From: Blastococcus saxobsidens
GTDB taxonomy: Bacteria > Actinomycetota > Actinomycetes > Mycobacteriales > Geodermatophilaceae
Assembly: GCF_010682065.1 (NCBI RefSeq)
Contig: NZ_JAAGWG010000013.1
Coordinates: 62,001-126,000, forward strand
DNA length: 64,000 bases
Direction: 5' to 3'
The stretch's first letter is position 1. Each line of letters starts with the position of its first letter. The position numbers were made by a program, and so were the translations under genes. The notes below the pieces were generated by a model, which worked only from the letters and a program-made list of their open reading frames with translations, did not search any database and was not told where the DNA came from. Below are positions 9,657 to 19,057 of the stretch, piece by piece.

Positions 9657-11533
9657 CACTCGACGGTGACGCTCTTGGCCAGGTTGCGGGGCTGGTCGAC
9701 GTCGAACCCGCGGGTGTCGGCGATCTCGCAGGCGAGCACCTGCAGCGGCACCGTGGTGACCACCGGGGCGAGCAGGGTCGGCGTGCGCGGCACCCGGATC
9801 AGGTGGTCGGCGTACGGGACGACGTCCTCGTCGCCCTCCTCGGCGATCACGATCGTCCGTGCCCCGCGGGCACGGACCTCCTGGATGTTGGAGACGACCT
9901 TGCCGTGCACCGAGTTGCGGCTGCGTGGCGACGGCACGATCACCACGACCGGGGTGCCCTGGTCGATCACGGCGATCGGGCCGTGCTTGAGCTCGCCGGC
10001 GGCGAAGCCCTCGGCGTGGATGTAGGCCAGCTCCTTGAGCTTGAGGGCCCCCTCCAGCGCCACCGGGAACCCGACGTGCCGGCCCAGGAACAGGATGGTG
10101 CCGGCGTCGGCCAGTGACCGGCCGAGCTCGCGCACCGGCTCCATCTGCTCCAGCACGGTGGCCACCGCGTCGGGCAGGGCGCGCAGGTCCTCGACGATCG
10201 CGGCGATCTCGTCCTCGTACTTCACCCCGCGCACCTGGGCGAGGAAGAGCCCCACCAGGTAGCAGGCGACGACCTGGGCGAGGAAGGCCTTGGTCGAGGC
10301 GACGGCGATCTCCGGACCGGCGTGGGTGTAGAGGACGGCGTCGGACTCGCGCGGGATGGTCGACCCGTTGGCGTTGCAGATCGCCAGCACGCGCGCCTTC
10401 TGGTCCTTCGCGTGGCGCAACGCCATCAGGGTGTCCATCGTCTCGCCCGACTGGCTGATGACGATCACCAGCGTGGAGCGGTCCAGCACCGGGTCGCGGT
10501 AGCGGAACTCGCTGGCGACCTCGACCTCGACCGGGATCCGCGTCCAGTGCTCGATCGCGTACTTGGCGATCAGGCCCGCGTGGAAGCTGGTGCCGCAGGA
10601 GACGACGAAGATCTTGTCGATGTCGCGCAGCTCCTGGTCCGACAGGCGCACCTCGTCGAGCACGAGCTCGCCGTCCTCGGCCAGCCGGCCCAGCAGCGTG
10701 TCGGCGATCGCCTGCGGCTGCTCGGCGATCTCCTTGAGCATGAACCAGTCGTAGCCGCCCTTCTCGGCGGCGGCGGCGTCCCAGTCGACCGTGTAGGCCG
10801 TCGGCTCGGCCGGCGTGCCGTCGAAGCCGGTGACCGTCAGCCCCCGGGTGCGGTCGATCTCGACCACCTGGTCCTGGCCGAGCTCGCGGGCCTCCTTGGT
10901 GTGCCCGATGAACGCGGCGACGTCGGAGCCCAGGAAGTACTCGGCGGTGCCGTCCACGGTCTCGCCGACGCCCACGACCAGCGGGCTGCTGCGGCGGGCG
11001 GCGACGAGCGTGTCCGGCTCGGCGACGTGCGTGCAGACGAGCGTGAAGGCACCCTCGAGACGGCGGGAGACCCGGCGCAGCGCCTCGGCCAGCCGTCCCT
11101 CGCCCTCCGGCGTGCTCTGGTAGACCGCCGCCAGCAGGTGGGCGACGACCTCCGTGTCGGTCTCGGAGGTGAACTCGACGCCGGCGGCCTCGCACTCGGC
11201 CCGCAGCGACGCGAAGTTCTCGATGATGCCGTTGTGGATCACCGCGACCGACCCGTCGGCGGAGACGTGCGGGTGCGCGTTGCGGTCGGTCGGCCCGCCG
11301 TGGGTGGCCCACCGCGTGTGCCCGATGCCGATGGTGGCCGCGGGCAGGGGTTCTTCGGCGAGGACCTTCTCCAGGTTGGCCAGCTTGCCGGCCTTCTTCG
11401 CCGTGCTCAGCTCGCCGCCGGAGAGGACGGCGATGCCCGCGGAGTCGTAGCCCCGGTACTCCAGCCGGCGAAGGCCCTCCAGGACGACGTCCAACGCGCC
11501 CTGCGGACCGACGTAACCCACGATGCCGCACAT
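9656..11533 (-). CDS. glmS: Glutamine-fructose-6-phosphate aminotransferase (isomerizing)
   Basis: Makes glucosamine-6-phosphate, the first committed step to UDP-GlcNAc. 625 residues: N-terminal class II glutaminase with the catalytic C2 (MCGIVGY), then two SIS sugar-isomerase domains (CGTSFHAG, ISQSGETMDT; EGALKLKELAYIHAEGF) and the conserved C-terminal PRNLAKSVTVE. It lies 84 bases downstream of glmM, which acts next in the same pathway. Confidence 0.98.
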   Translation of the reverse strand: MCGIVGYVGPQGALDVVLEGLRRLEYRGYDSAGIAVLSGGELSTAKKAGKLANLEKVLAEEPLPAATIGIGHTRWATHGGPTDRNAHPHVSADGSVAVIHNGIIENFASLRAECEAAGVEFTSETDTEVVAHLLAAVYQSTPEGEGRLAEALRRVSRRLEGAFTLVCTHVAEPDTLVAARRSSPLVVGVGETVDGTAEYFLGSDVAAFIGHTKEARELGQDQVVEIDRTRGLTVTGFDGTPAEPTAYTVDWDAAAAEKGGYDWFMLKEIAEQPQAIADTLLGRLAEDGELVLDEVRLSDQELRDIDKIFVVSCGTSFHAGLIAKYAIEHWTRIPVEVEVASEFRYRDPVLDRSTLVIVISQSGETMDTLMALRHAKDQKARVLAICNANGSTIPRESDAVLYTHAGPEIAVASTKAFLAQVVACYLVGLFLAQVRGVKYEDEIAAIVEDLRALPDAVATVLEQMEPVRELGRSLADAGTILFLGRHVGFPVALEGALKLKELAYIHAEGFAAGELKHGPIAVIDQGTPVVVIVPSPRSRNSVHGKVVSNIQEVRARGARTIVIAEEGDEDVVPYADHLIRVPRTPTLLAPVVTTVPLQVLACEIADTRGFDVDQPRNLAKSVTVE

Positions 11534-11568
11534 TGCTCCGAGGGTACCGGGGCGGACGCGGTCGACGG

Positions 11569-11600
11569 TCCCGCCGAGGCGGGAGGACCCCCAAGGGGGT
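11569..11600. terminator. Two small hairpins between glmM and glmS
   Basis: TCCCGCC-GA-GGCGGGA (11569-11584) is followed by ACCCCC-AA-GGGGGT (11587-11600). They lie in the 84-base gap and could weakly end or process the glmM transcript before glmS. No T-run is present. Confidence 0.35.
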
Positions 11601-11617
11601 GTCTGCTGCCGGCTCGG

Positions 11618-12964
11618 TCAGCCCGCGCGTGCCACGACCGCGGCGAGCCGCTGGGCCACCGCGTCGGCCAGGTCCTGGGTCGGCGCCTCGACCATGACCC
11701 GCACGAGCTGCTCGGTGCCGGACGGGCGCAGCAGCACCCGGCCGGCCTCGCCGAGCTCGGCCTCGACGGCGTTCACCGCGGCGGCCACCTCGTCGCTCTC
11801 GGCGACGGCGAGCCGGTCCTGCACGGGGACGTTGATCAGCACCTGCGGCAGCCGGCGCACCACGGAGGCCAGCTCCGCCAGCGAGGAGCCGGTGGCGGCC
11901 ATCCTGGACAGCAGCGCCAGCCCGGTGAGCAGACCGTCGCCGGTCGTGGCGTGCTCGAGGAACACCAGGTGCCCGCTCTGCTCGCCGCCGAGGCTCAGCC
12001 CCCCCGCGCGCAGCGCCTCCAGCACGTACCGGTCGCCGACCGCGGTGGTGTGCACGGAGATGCCCGCGTCCCGCATGGTGTGGTGGAAGCCGAGGTTGCT
12101 CATCACCGTCGCCACGACGGTGTCGGCCTTGAGGGCGCCGCGCTCGTGCAGGGCCAGCGCACAGATGGCGAGGATGGCGTCGCCGTCGACGACGTCACCG
12201 GCGGCCGTGACCGCCAGGCAGCGGTCGGCGTCACCGTCGTGCGCGATGCCGATGTCGGCCCCGCGCTCCCGGACCGCGTCGATCAGCGGGCCGAGGTGGG
12301 TCGAGCCGATGCCGTCGTTGATGTTCCAGCCGTCGGGAGCGCAGCCGATCGCGTGCACCGTGGCACCCGCGCGCCGGTAGACCTCCGGAGCGGCGCCGGC
12401 GGCCGCGCCGTGCGCGCCGTCGACGACCACCGAGAGCCCGGTGAGGGGCTGGTCGACCGTCGAGAGCAGGTGCTCGAGGTAGGCGTCGGCACCGTCGGCG
12501 AGGGCGCTCACGCGGCCGATCGCGGCACCGGTCGGGCGATGGTCCGCCGACGAGCCGGACGTCACGGCCTGCTCGATGGCGGCCTCGAGGGCGTCGGGCA
12601 GCTTGTGCCCACCGCGGCTGAAGAGCTTGATGCCGTTGTCCGGCATGGGGTTGTGACTGGCCGAGATCATCACGCCGAGATCGGCGTCGCTGCGGCCGGT
12701 CAGGTAGGCCAGCGCCGGGGTGGGGACCACCCCGGCCAGGAGCACCTCTGCTCCGGCGCTGGTGAGGCCCGCGACCACTGCGGCCTCGAGCATCTCCCCG
12801 CTGGCACGGGGATCACGGCCGACGACCGCGACGGGACGCGAGGTCCCGTCGCGGTCGGCGAGCACGCTTGCGGCGGCGCGAGCCACCGAGAGGGCCAACT
12901 CCGGCGTGAGGTCGGAGTTGGCCCGACCCCGGACGCCGTCGGTCCCGAAGAGTCTCCCCCCCAT
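11618..12964 (-). CDS. glmM: Phosphoglucosamine mutase
   Basis: Converts glucosamine-6-phosphate to glucosamine-1-phosphate. 448 residues. The phosphorylated serine is S103 in MISASHNP, the Mg loop is DGDADR, and the C-terminal phosphate-binding [15 protein letters not shown] is intact. It follows rpsI by 17 bases and is probably co-transcribed with rplM-rpsI. Confidence 0.97.
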   Translation of the reverse strand: MGGRLFGTDGVRGRANSDLTPELALSVARAAASVLADRDGTSRPVAVVGRDPRASGEMLEAAVVAGLTSAGAEVLLAGVVPTPALAYLTGRSDADLGVMISASHNPMPDNGIKLFSRGGHKLPDALEAAIEQAVTSGSSADHRPTGAAIGRVSALADGADAYLEHLLSTVDQPLTGLSVVVDGAHGAAAGAAPEVYRRAGATVHAIGCAPDGWNINDGIGSTHLGPLIDAVRERGADIGIAHDGDADRCLAVTAAGDVVDGDAILAICALALHERGALKADTVVATVMSNLGFHHTMRDAGISVHTTAVGDRYVLEALRAGGLSLGGEQSGHLVFLEHATTGDGLLTGLALLSRMAATGSSLAELASVVRRLPQVLINVPVQDRLAVAESDEVAAAVNAVEAELGEAGRVLLRPSGTEQLVRVMVEAPTQDLADAVAQRLAAVVARAG

Positions 12965-12981
12965 GGACGACGCCGTCCCGG

Positions 12982-13401
12982 TCAGCGCTTGGAGTACTGA
13001 GGCGCCTTGCGGGCCTTCTTGAGCCCGTACTTCTTGCGCTCCTTGACCCGCGGGTCACGGGTGAGGAAGCCGGCCTTCTTGAGGGCCGGACGGTCCTCGG
13101 CCTCGATCTCGATGAGGGCCCGGGCGATGGCCAGGCGCAGCGCGCCGGCCTGGCCGGTGACGCCACCACCCTTGAGCAGGGCGACGACGTCGTACTGCTC
13201 GGCCTTCTCGAGGGTCACGAACGGCTCGCGGATGAGCTGCTGGTGCACCTTGTTCGGGAAGTACTGCTCCAGGGTGCGGCCGTTGAGCTTGAACTCGCCG
13301 GTGCCGGGGAGGAGGCGGACGCGGACGATCGCTTCCTTGCGCCGGCCGACGGTCTGGATCGGACGCCCGTCGGCGTCGGTCACGGTCAGTGCGCTGGTCA
13401 C
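12982..13401 (-). CDS. rpsI: 30S ribosomal protein S9
   Basis: 139 residues ending in the conserved [12 protein letters not shown] tail that reaches the P-site t[17 protein letters not shown] and [10 protein letters not shown] are diagnostic. The GTG start at 13401 overlaps the rplM stop by four bases, the universal L13-S9 pairing. Confidence 0.98.
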   Translation of the reverse strand: MTSALTVTDADGRPIQTVGRRKEAIVRVRLLPGTGEFKLNGRTLEQYFPNKVHQQLIREPFVTLEKAEQYDVVALLKGGGVTGQAGALRLAIARALIEIEAEDRPALKKAGFLTRDPRVKERKKYGLKKARKAPQYSKR

Positions 13402-13841
13402 TGGGCCACCTGCTTGATCTCGTAGGTCTGGGGCTGCTGCGCGGCGTGCGGGTGCTCCGGGCCGGCGTAGACCTTGAGCTTCTTGAGCATCTGACGGCCC
13501 AGGGTGTTGTGCGGCAGCATGCCCTTGATCGCGCGCTCGACGACGCGGTCGGGGTGCGTGCGGAGCTGGTCGCCGACGTTCGTGGTCTTGAGACCACCCG
13601 GGTGACCGGAGTGCCGGTAGGCGACCTTGTCGTCGCGCTTCGAGCCGGTCAGCGCCACCTTGCCGGCGTTGACGATGACGACGAAGTCGCCGACGTCCAC
13701 GTGCGGGGCGTACTGGGGCTTGTGCTTGCCGCGCAGCAGCTGCGCGGTCTGGCTGGCCAGTCGACCGAGCACCACATCGGTGGCGTCGATGACGTGCCAG
13801 GCCCGGGCGACCTCGCCGGGCTTGGGGGTGTACGTGCGCAC
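13398..13841 (-). CDS. rplM: 50S ribosomal protein L13
   Basis: 147 residues from the GTG at 13841, which begins [15 protein letters not shown] as in other actinobacterial L13. [21 protein letters not shown], and GMLPHN are conserved. The GAGGAG ribosome binding site lies about 11 bases upstream. First gene of rplM-rpsI-glmM-glmS. Confidence 0.97.
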   Translation of the reverse strand: MRTYTPKPGEVARAWHVIDATDVVLGRLASQTAQLLRGKHKPQYAPHVDVGDFVVIVNAGKVALTGSKRDDKVAYRHSGHPGGLKTTNVGDQLRTHPDRVVERAIKGMLPHNTLGRQMLKKLKVYAGPEHPHAAQQPQTYEIKQVAQ

Positions 13842-13949
13842 GGGCGCTCGACTCCTCGTCGTCGGGGTGGCTGGTGGGATCGCCTCACCGAGTACGGGAG
13901 ACAGGGGACGGCGCGCGGGCACCAGCCGGCTTGCGCGCGCCAGCCGGTC

Positions 13950-13958
13950 ACGATACCA
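13950..13958 (-). promoter_or_regulatory. Possible extended -10 promoter for rplM
   Basis: On the minus strand the bases read TGGTATCGT, a TGn-TATCGT extended -10. No convincing -35 is visible. It would give a leader of roughly 100 bases to the rplM start. The carbonic anhydrase gene ends about 30 bases upstream of it on the same strand. Confidence 0.3.
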
Positions 13959-13987
13959 GCCGCGGCGGTGCCGCCTGCCGGGCCCGG

Positions 13988-14494
13988 TCAGCGGGCGCCG
14001 GCGTCCAACTCGGTGACCTCGCGCAGGCGCCCGGTCTCGACGTCGTACACGGTGCCGCGCACCTCGTGGGAGAGCAGGTACGGGGAGTCGCGCACCAGCC
14101 GCATCGACTCCCGCACGTCGGCGTCGACGTCGGTGAAGGTGCGGGCCGCCCACGGCGGGCGCCGGCCGGTCGCCTTCTCCACCGCGTCGGCGAAGCTCAC
14201 GTCGTCGGTGGACTGCAGACCGCACTCGGTGTGGTGCACGAGCACGATCTCGCGCGTGCCGAGCGCGTGCTGGCTCAGGGTCAGCGACCGGATGACGTCC
14301 TCGGTGATCACGCCGCCGGCGTTGCGGATGACGTGTGCGTCGCCGACCTCCAGGCCCAGCACACCGAACAGCGGGATGCGGGAGTCCATGCAGGCCACGA
14401 CGGCGACCTTGCGGGCCGGGCGCACCGGCCTGCTGCCGGGGAAGCGCTCCGCCCAGGCCGCGTTCGCCTCGAGCATCCGGTCGATCTCCGCCAC
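13988..14494 (-). CDS. Beta-class carbonic anhydrase
   Basis: Hydrates CO2 to bicarbonate in the cytoplasm. 168 residues from the GTG at 14494, chosen because GGAGG lies five to ten bases upstream. The Zn ligands of the beta class are present: C35 with D37 and R39 (CMDSR), and H88 and C91 (HHTEC). The short form resembles M. tuberculosis Rv1284. It is divergent from moeA. Confidence 0.92.
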   Translation of the reverse strand: MAEIDRMLEANAAWAERFPGSRPVRPARKVAVVACMDSRIPLFGVLGLEVGDAHVIRNAGGVITEDVIRSLTLSQHALGTREIVLVHHTECGLQSTDDVSFADAVEKATGRRPPWAARTFTDVDADVRESMRLVRDSPYLLSHEVRGTVYDVETGRLREVTELDAGAR

Positions 14495-14581
14495 GTCACC
14501 CTCCGTCTCACCGTGCCGTCCGGGGGACAGTAACCGGCGGCCGACGAGCTGGCTCGCGTGACCATCGGCCAGGATGGACGG

Positions 14582-15799
14582 GTGCGCACGGTCGAGGAAC
14601 ACCAGGCGGTGGTCGACGCGCTGCTGCCGCCGATGCCCGCGGAGACGGTCGCGCTGGCCGGGGCCCACGGCCGTGTGCTGGCCCTCGACGTGGTCGCCGA
14701 GGTGCCGCTGCCGGGCTTCGACAACTCGGCGATGGACGGCTATGCCGGGCGGTGGGCGGAGCTGGCCTCCGCCGACGGGTCCCCCGTCCGCCTGCCGGTG
14801 GCCGAGGACATCCCGGCCGGGCGCACCGACGTCGTCCCCCTGGCGCCCGGCACGGTGCACCGGATCATGACCGGCGCCCCGCTGCCGCCGGGCGCCGACG
14901 TCGTCGTCCCGGTGGAGCTCACCGACGCCGGCACCGAGGTGGTCGAGATCCGCGACCGCCCGCCGATCGGCAGCCACCTGCGCGCCGCCGGTGAGGACAT
15001 CGCGGCCGGCACGGTGGCCCTGTCCGCCGGCGCACCCCTGGCCGCCGCCCAGCTCGGCCTGGCGGCGGCCGTGGGAGTACGCGAGCTGAGCGTCCGGGTC
15101 CGCCCGCGGGTGCTGATCCTGTCCACCGGCAGCGAGCTGGTCGCCCCCGGGCAGCCGCTGGCCCGCGGCCAGATCTACGAGTCCAACTCGGTGCTGCTGG
15201 CCGCCGCGGTGGAGGAGGCCGGCGGCCTCCCCCGGCGGCTGCACTTCGTCCCCGACGACGTCGACCAGTTCCTCGCCACGGTGCGGGCCGAGCTGGGTAG
15301 GCGGGGAGACGGTCCAGTCGACCTGCTGGTCACCAGCGGCGGGGTGAGCGCCGGCGCGTACGAGGTCGTCAAGGACGCCTTCGCGACCCTGGGCACCGTC
15401 GAGTTCGGCAAGGTGGCGATGCAGCCCGGTGGCCCGCAGGGCGCCGGCACGGTCGACGGCGTCCCGGTGATCACCCTGCCCGGCAACCCGGTGAGCGCCT
15501 TCGTCTCCTTCGAGGTGTTCGTCCGCCCGGCGCTGCGCCGCTCCCTCGGGCACGCCTTCCCCGACCGCCTGCGGGCGCCGGCCCGGCTGACCAGCCCGCT
15601 GCGCTCCCCCGCGGGCCGTCGCCAGTTCCTGCGCGGCCGCTACGACGCCGGCCAGGTCTCCCAGGTCGGCGGCCCCGGGTCGCACCTGGTGGCCCACCTC
15701 GCCCGCGCCAACTGCCTGGTCGTCGTCCCCGAGGACGTCACCGAACTGCCCGCCGGCGCCGAGGTCGACGTCGTGCTGATCGAGGGAGCCCTCCAGTGA
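14582..15799 (+). CDS. moeA: Molybdopterin molybdenumtransferase MoeA
   Basis: Inserts molybdate into adenylylated molybdopterin. About 405 residues. LPGFDNSAMDGYA, the STGSELV and SGGVSAGAYEVV motifs of the MogA-like domain and LPGNPVSAFVSFEVF are intact. I prefer the GTG at 14582, which has AGGA seven bases upstream and starts MRTVEEH; an in-frame GTG at 14558 would add eight residues. The last bases overlap the moaC start (GTGA). Confidence 0.95.
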   Translation: MRTVEEHQAVVDALLPPMPAETVALAGAHGRVLALDVVAEVPLPGFDNSAMDGYAGRWAELASADGSPVRLPVAEDIPAGRTDVVPLAPGTVHRIMTGAPLPPGADVVVPVELTDAGTEVVEIRDRPPIGSHLRAAGEDIAAGTVALSAGAPLAAAQLGLAAAVGVRELSVRVRPRVLILSTGSELVAPGQPLARGQIYESNSVLLAAAVEEAGGLPRRLHFVPDDVDQFLATVRAELGRRGDGPVDLLVTSGGVSAGAYEVVKDAFATLGTVEFGKVAMQPGGPQGAGTVDGVPVITLPGNPVSAFVSFEVFVRPALRRSLGHAFPDRLRAPARLTSPLRSPAGRRQFLRGRYDAGQVSQVGGPGSHLVAHLARANCLVVVPEDVTELPAGAEVDVVLIEGALQ

Positions 15800-16269
15800 G
15801 CGAACCGCGCCTGACCCACGTCGACGATCGCGGCGCCGCGCGGATGGTGGACGTGAGCGCCAAGCAGGTGACCGCACGGGAGGCGACCGCCGCGGGCCGG
15901 GTGCTGGTCAGCGCCGCGGTCGTCGACCTGCTGCGCGGGAAGGGCGTGCCGAAGGGCGACGCCGTCGCCGTCGCCCGGATCGCCGGCATCGCCGGGGCCA
16001 AGCGCACGCCCGACCTCGTGCCGCTGTGCCACCCCATCGCGCTGCACGGCGTCACCGTCGACATCGAGGTCGCCGACGACGCCGTGGAGATCACCGCCAC
16101 CGCCCGCACCGCCGACCGGACCGGTGTGGAGATGGAGGCGCTCACCGCGGTGACCGTCGCCGGGCTCACGATGATCGACATGGTCAAGGCGGTCGACCCG
16201 CGGGCCTCGATCACCGAGGTCCGGCTGCTGCGCAAGATCGGCGGGAAGAGCGGGGAGTGGCTCCGGTGA
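15796..16269 (+). CDS. moaC: Cyclic pyranopterin monophosphate synthase MoaC
   Basis: Second step of molybdopterin synthesis, making cyclic pyranopterin monophosphate. 157 residues with LVPLCHPI, EMEALTAVTVAGLTMIDMVK and the RLLRKIGGKSG end typical of the family. Coupled by four-base overlaps to moeA before and the MoaB/Mog gene after. No moaA is in the window. Confidence 0.96.
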   Translation: MSEPRLTHVDDRGAARMVDVSAKQVTAREATAAGRVLVSAAVVDLLRGKGVPKGDAVAVARIAGIAGAKRTPDLVPLCHPIALHGVTVDIEVADDAVEITATARTADRTGVEMEALTAVTVAGLTMIDMVKAVDPRASITEVRLLRKIGGKSGEWLR

Positions 16270-16760
16270 GGGAGCTCCCGGCCGGCGCGCGCGCCGTCGT
16301 CCTGACCGCGTCCAACCGGGCCTCCGCGGGCGTCTACGAGGACCGCAGCGGCCAGGCCCTCGCCGCTGGTCTGCGGGAGCTCGGCTTCGCCGTGGAGGGA
16401 CCGCACGTCCGGCCCGACGACGTCGGCGAGCTCGAGGCGGTGCTGCGGGCATCGGTGGACCTCGGCGTCGACCTGGTCGTCACCACCGGCGGCACGGGGC
16501 TCTCCCCGACCGACGTCACCCCGGAGGCCACCCGCGCGGTGATCGAGCGCGAGGCGCCCGGTATCGCCGAGGCCGTCCGCCGTTACGGCGCCGACAACGG
16601 CGTGCTCACCTCGGTGCTGTCCCGTGGCCTGGCCGGCACGGCGGGCCGCACGCTGATCGTCAACCTGCCCGGCTCGACCGGCGGGGTGAAGGACGGCCTG
16701 GCCGTGCTCGGCCCGCTGCTCCCCCACGTGGTGAGCCAGCTCCGCGGCGGCGATCACTGA
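16266..16760 (+). CDS. MoaB/Mog-family molybdopterin adenylyltransferase
   Basis: 164 residues from the GTG at 16266, which overlaps the moaC stop. The molybdopterin-binding fold shows TTGGTGLSPTDVTPEAT and NLPGSTGGVKDGL. It would activate molybdopterin with ATP before MoeA adds molybdenum. MoaB and Mog cannot be separated with confidence here. Followed by a hairpin. Confidence 0.92.
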   Translation: MRELPAGARAVVLTASNRASAGVYEDRSGQALAAGLRELGFAVEGPHVRPDDVGELEAVLRASVDLGVDLVVTTGGTGLSPTDVTPEATRAVIEREAPGIAEAVRRYGADNGVLTSVLSRGLAGTAGRTLIVNLPGSTGGVKDGLAVLGPLLPHVVSQLRGGDH

Positions 16761-16770
16761 GCCATGACAT

Positions 16771-16789
16771 TGCGGTCCTCCGGACCGCA
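16771..16789. terminator. Terminator-like hairpin after the moeA-moaC-moaB operon
   Basis: Perfect 8-base arms TGCGGTCC and GGACCGCA with a three-base loop, 11 bases after the last stop codon. Confidence 0.55.
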
Positions 16790-16838
16790 CCGCGGCCAGG
16801 TGCCGTCCCCGGTCTGCGCTGAGCGAGTCCGCGACACC

Positions 16839-16856
16839 ACCGGAGGAGCCTCCGGT
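16839..16856. terminator. Terminator-like hairpin after fdhD
   Basis: ACCGGAGG-AG-CCTCCGGT, a perfect 8-base stem 49 bases beyond the fdhD stop. With the hairpin at 16771 it separates two converging transcripts. Confidence 0.45.
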
Positions 16857-16904
16857 CCCGTCCGGCGGCGCCGCCGTCGCAGGCGGCTCCCGCCAGGTGC
16901 CGCG

Positions 16905-17741
16905 TCAGTTCTCCGGTGCCAGCTGGATCCGCTCGGTGTGCGTGTAGACGTTGCAGCCGTCGCCGCGCAGGAAGCCCACCAGCGTGATGCCGACCTCGCG
17001 GGCCAGCTCCACCGCCAGCGAGGACGGCGCCGACACCGCGGCGAGCACCGGGATCCCGGCCATCGCCGCCTTCTGGGTGAGCTCGAAGCTGGCCCGCCCG
17101 CTGACCATCAGCACGTGCGCCGCCAGCGGCAGCCGGCCCTCGCGCACGCCGTCGCCGACGACCTTGTCGACGGCGTTGTGCCGGCCGACGTCCTCGCGCA
17201 GCGCCAGGAGCTCGCCGGCCGCGGTGAAGAGGCCCGCGGCGTGCAGCCCGCCGGTCTTGTCGAACACCTGCTGGGCGGCGCGGAGCCGGTCGGGCAGCGC
17301 GAGCAGCACCTCCAGCGGCAGCCGCACCCGGTCGCCGGCGACGTCGTAGGAGGTCTTGGTGCGGATCGCGTCGATGCTGGCCTTGCCGCAGACCCCGCAC
17401 GAGCTGGACGTGTAGAAGTTCCGCTCCAGCCCCGTGTCGGGGATCGGCACACCGGGCGCGAGGTCGACGTCCACGACGTTGTAGGTGTTGCGGCCGTCGG
17501 CGTCGACCGAGTCGCAGTACCGCAGGCCGGCGACGTCGTCGGACCCGTGGATGACGCCCTCGGTGGCCAGGAAACCGTGCACCAGGTCGAAGTCGTCGCC
17601 CGGCGTCCGCATCGTGACCGCCAGCGGCGTGCCGTTCAGCCGGATCTCCAACGGCTCCTCGGCGGCGACCGTGTCCGGCCGGGTGGTGTGCTGCGGACCT
17701 CGGATGCGCAGCACCGGGGTGCGGCTGGTGACTCGTCCCAC
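16905..17741 (-). CDS. fdhD: Formate dehydrogenase accessory sulfurtransferase FdhD
   Basis: Carries sulfur to the bis-MGD cofactor of formate dehydrogenase. 278 residues. The CxxC pair needed for sulfur transfer is C115/C118 (SSSCGVCGK); ALREDVGRHNAVDK and the C-terminal FLRGDGCNVYTH are also present. The GTG at 17741 is taken as start; a GTG at 17759 would add six residues and neither has a strong ribosome binding site. Divergent from mobA with a 42-base gap. It predicts a formate dehydrogenase elsewhere. Confidence 0.94.
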   Translation of the reverse strand: MGRVTSRTPVLRIRGPQHTTRPDTVAAEEPLEIRLNGTPLAVTMRTPGDDFDLVHGFLATEGVIHGSDDVAGLRYCDSVDADGRNTYNVVDVDLAPGVPIPDTGLERNFYTSSSCGVCGKASIDAIRTKTSYDVAGDRVRLPLEVLLALPDRLRAAQQVFDKTGGLHAAGLFTAAGELLALREDVGRHNAVDKVVGDGVREGRLPLAAHVLMVSGRASFELTQKAAMAGIPVLAAVSAPSSLAVELAREVGITLVGFLRGDGCNVYTHTERIQLAPEN

Positions 17742-17783
17742 GGCGTGGACGGTACCCACGCCGGGCGGCCTACGGTGCTGCCC

Positions 17784-18374
17784 ATGGAGGAACTCCCGCC
17801 GTACTCGGCCGTGGTGCTGGCCGGCGGCCGGGCCTCCCGCCTCGGCGGCCGGCCCAAGCCGCAGCTGGAGGTCGGCGGCCGCAGCCTGCTGGCCGCGGTC
17901 CTCGGCGCGGTCGCGGACGCCCGGCGCCGGGTGGTGGTCGGCCCGGTGCAGGACGCGCCGGCCCACGTGGTCTTCACCCGCGAGGAGCCCGCCGGCGGCG
18001 GACCGGTCGCCGCGCTCCGCGCCGGGCTCACCGCCGTGGACACCGACGTCGTCGCCGTCCTCGCCGGGGACCTCCCCTTCCTCACCGGCGACCTCGTCCG
18101 CACGCTGCGGCGGCGCCTGGTGGACGACGGGGTCCTCGTCGTCGACGACACCGGCCGCGACCAGCTCCTGCTGGGCGTCTGGCGGACGACGGCGCTGCGG
18201 ACGGCCGTCGGGGACCCGGGCGGGCCCGCGGCCCTGCACCGGGCGCTGAGCGGGCTGGCGGTGGACCGCCACCGGCCGGAGGTGGCGCCGGGCGCTCCCC
18301 CGCCGTGGCTGGACTGCGACACCCCCGAGGAGCTGGCCCGGGCCCGGGCGGTAGCCGGCCGCCGCACCGGGTAG
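17784..18374 (+). CDS. mobA: Molybdenum cofactor guanylyltransferase MobA
   Basis: Adds GMP to molybdopterin to form MGD. 196 residues beginning MEELPPYSAVVLAGG; the nucleotide-binding LAGGRASRLGGRPKP and the metal-site region LAGDLPFL are present. Divergent pairing with fdhD supports MobA over related nucleotidyltransferases. The next gene starts 10 bases downstream. Confidence 0.88.
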   Translation: MEELPPYSAVVLAGGRASRLGGRPKPQLEVGGRSLLAAVLGAVADARRRVVVGPVQDAPAHVVFTREEPAGGGPVAALRAGLTAVDTDVVAVLAGDLPFLTGDLVRTLRRRLVDDGVLVVDDTGRDQLLLGVWRTTALRTAVGDPGGPAALHRALSGLAVDRHRPEVAPGAPPPWLDCDTPEELARARAVAGRRTG

Positions 18375-18384
18375 GGGCCGGGGC

Positions 18385-19050
18385 ATGCGCATCGTCATCG
18401 CCGGGGCCCACGGGCAGGTCGCCCGCCGCCTGGGCCGCCTGCTGTCCGCCCGCGGGGACTCCGTCACGGGCCTCGTCCGCAACCCCGACCACCGGGCCGA
18501 CCTGGAGGACGACGGCGTGACGCCGGTGGTCCTGGACCTGGAGTCGGCCACGGTGGACGACGTCGCCGACGTGCTCACCGACGCCGACGCCGTGGTCTTC
18601 GCGGCGGGTGCCGGCCCGGGCAGCAGCAAGGATCGCAAGGACACCGTCGACCGGGGCGCCGCAGTCCTGCTCGCCGACGCCGCCGAGCGGGCCGGCGTGC
18701 GCCGCTACCTCCTCGTGTCCTCCATGGGGACGGACATGGTGGCCGACGGCGCCTCCCCCGAGGGCGTGGACGAGGTGTTCACCGCCTACCTGCGCGCCAA
18801 GCTCGCCGCCGAGCAGGACCTCCTGGCCCGCCCGGAGCTGGCCGTGACCGTGCTGCGGCCCGGCGGGCTCACCGACGACGCGGGCACCGGGACGGTCACC
18901 CTCGACCGGCACGTCGAGCGGGGCAGCATCCCGCGCGACGACGTCGCCGCGGTGCTCGTCGCCCTGCTGGACGCCGGGCGGGACGGCGCCGTCGTGGAGC
19001 TGGTGTCCGGGGGGACGCCGATCGCCGAGGCCGTCGCCGCGGTGCCCTGA
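18385..19050 (+). CDS. Atypical SDR / NAD(P)-binding protein
   Basis: 221 residues with an N-terminal Rossmann start MRIVIAGAHGQVARRLGR and a SSMGTD/AYLRAKL segment like the SDR_a5 (NmrA/YwnB-like) group. The active-site YxxxK is modified (AYLRAK), so it may be a reductase or a redox sensor. It follows mobA by 10 bases and ends seven bases before the truA stop on the other strand. No sequence link to molybdenum chemistry is visible. Confidence 0.8.
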   Translation: MRIVIAGAHGQVARRLGRLLSARGDSVTGLVRNPDHRADLEDDGVTPVVLDLESATVDDVADVLTDADAVVFAAGAGPGSSKDRKDTVDRGAAVLLADAAERAGVRRYLLVSSMGTDMVADGASPEGVDEVFTAYLRAKLAAEQDLLARPELAVTVLRPGGLTDDAGTGTVTLDRHVERGSIPRDDVAAVLVALLDAGRDGAVVELVSGGTPIAEAVAAVP

Positions 19051-19057
19051 CCGCCGG

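Noticed and set aside
14558..14581. Upstream GTG for moeA
   Set aside because: No ribosome binding site, whereas the GTG at 14582 has AGGA at good spacing.
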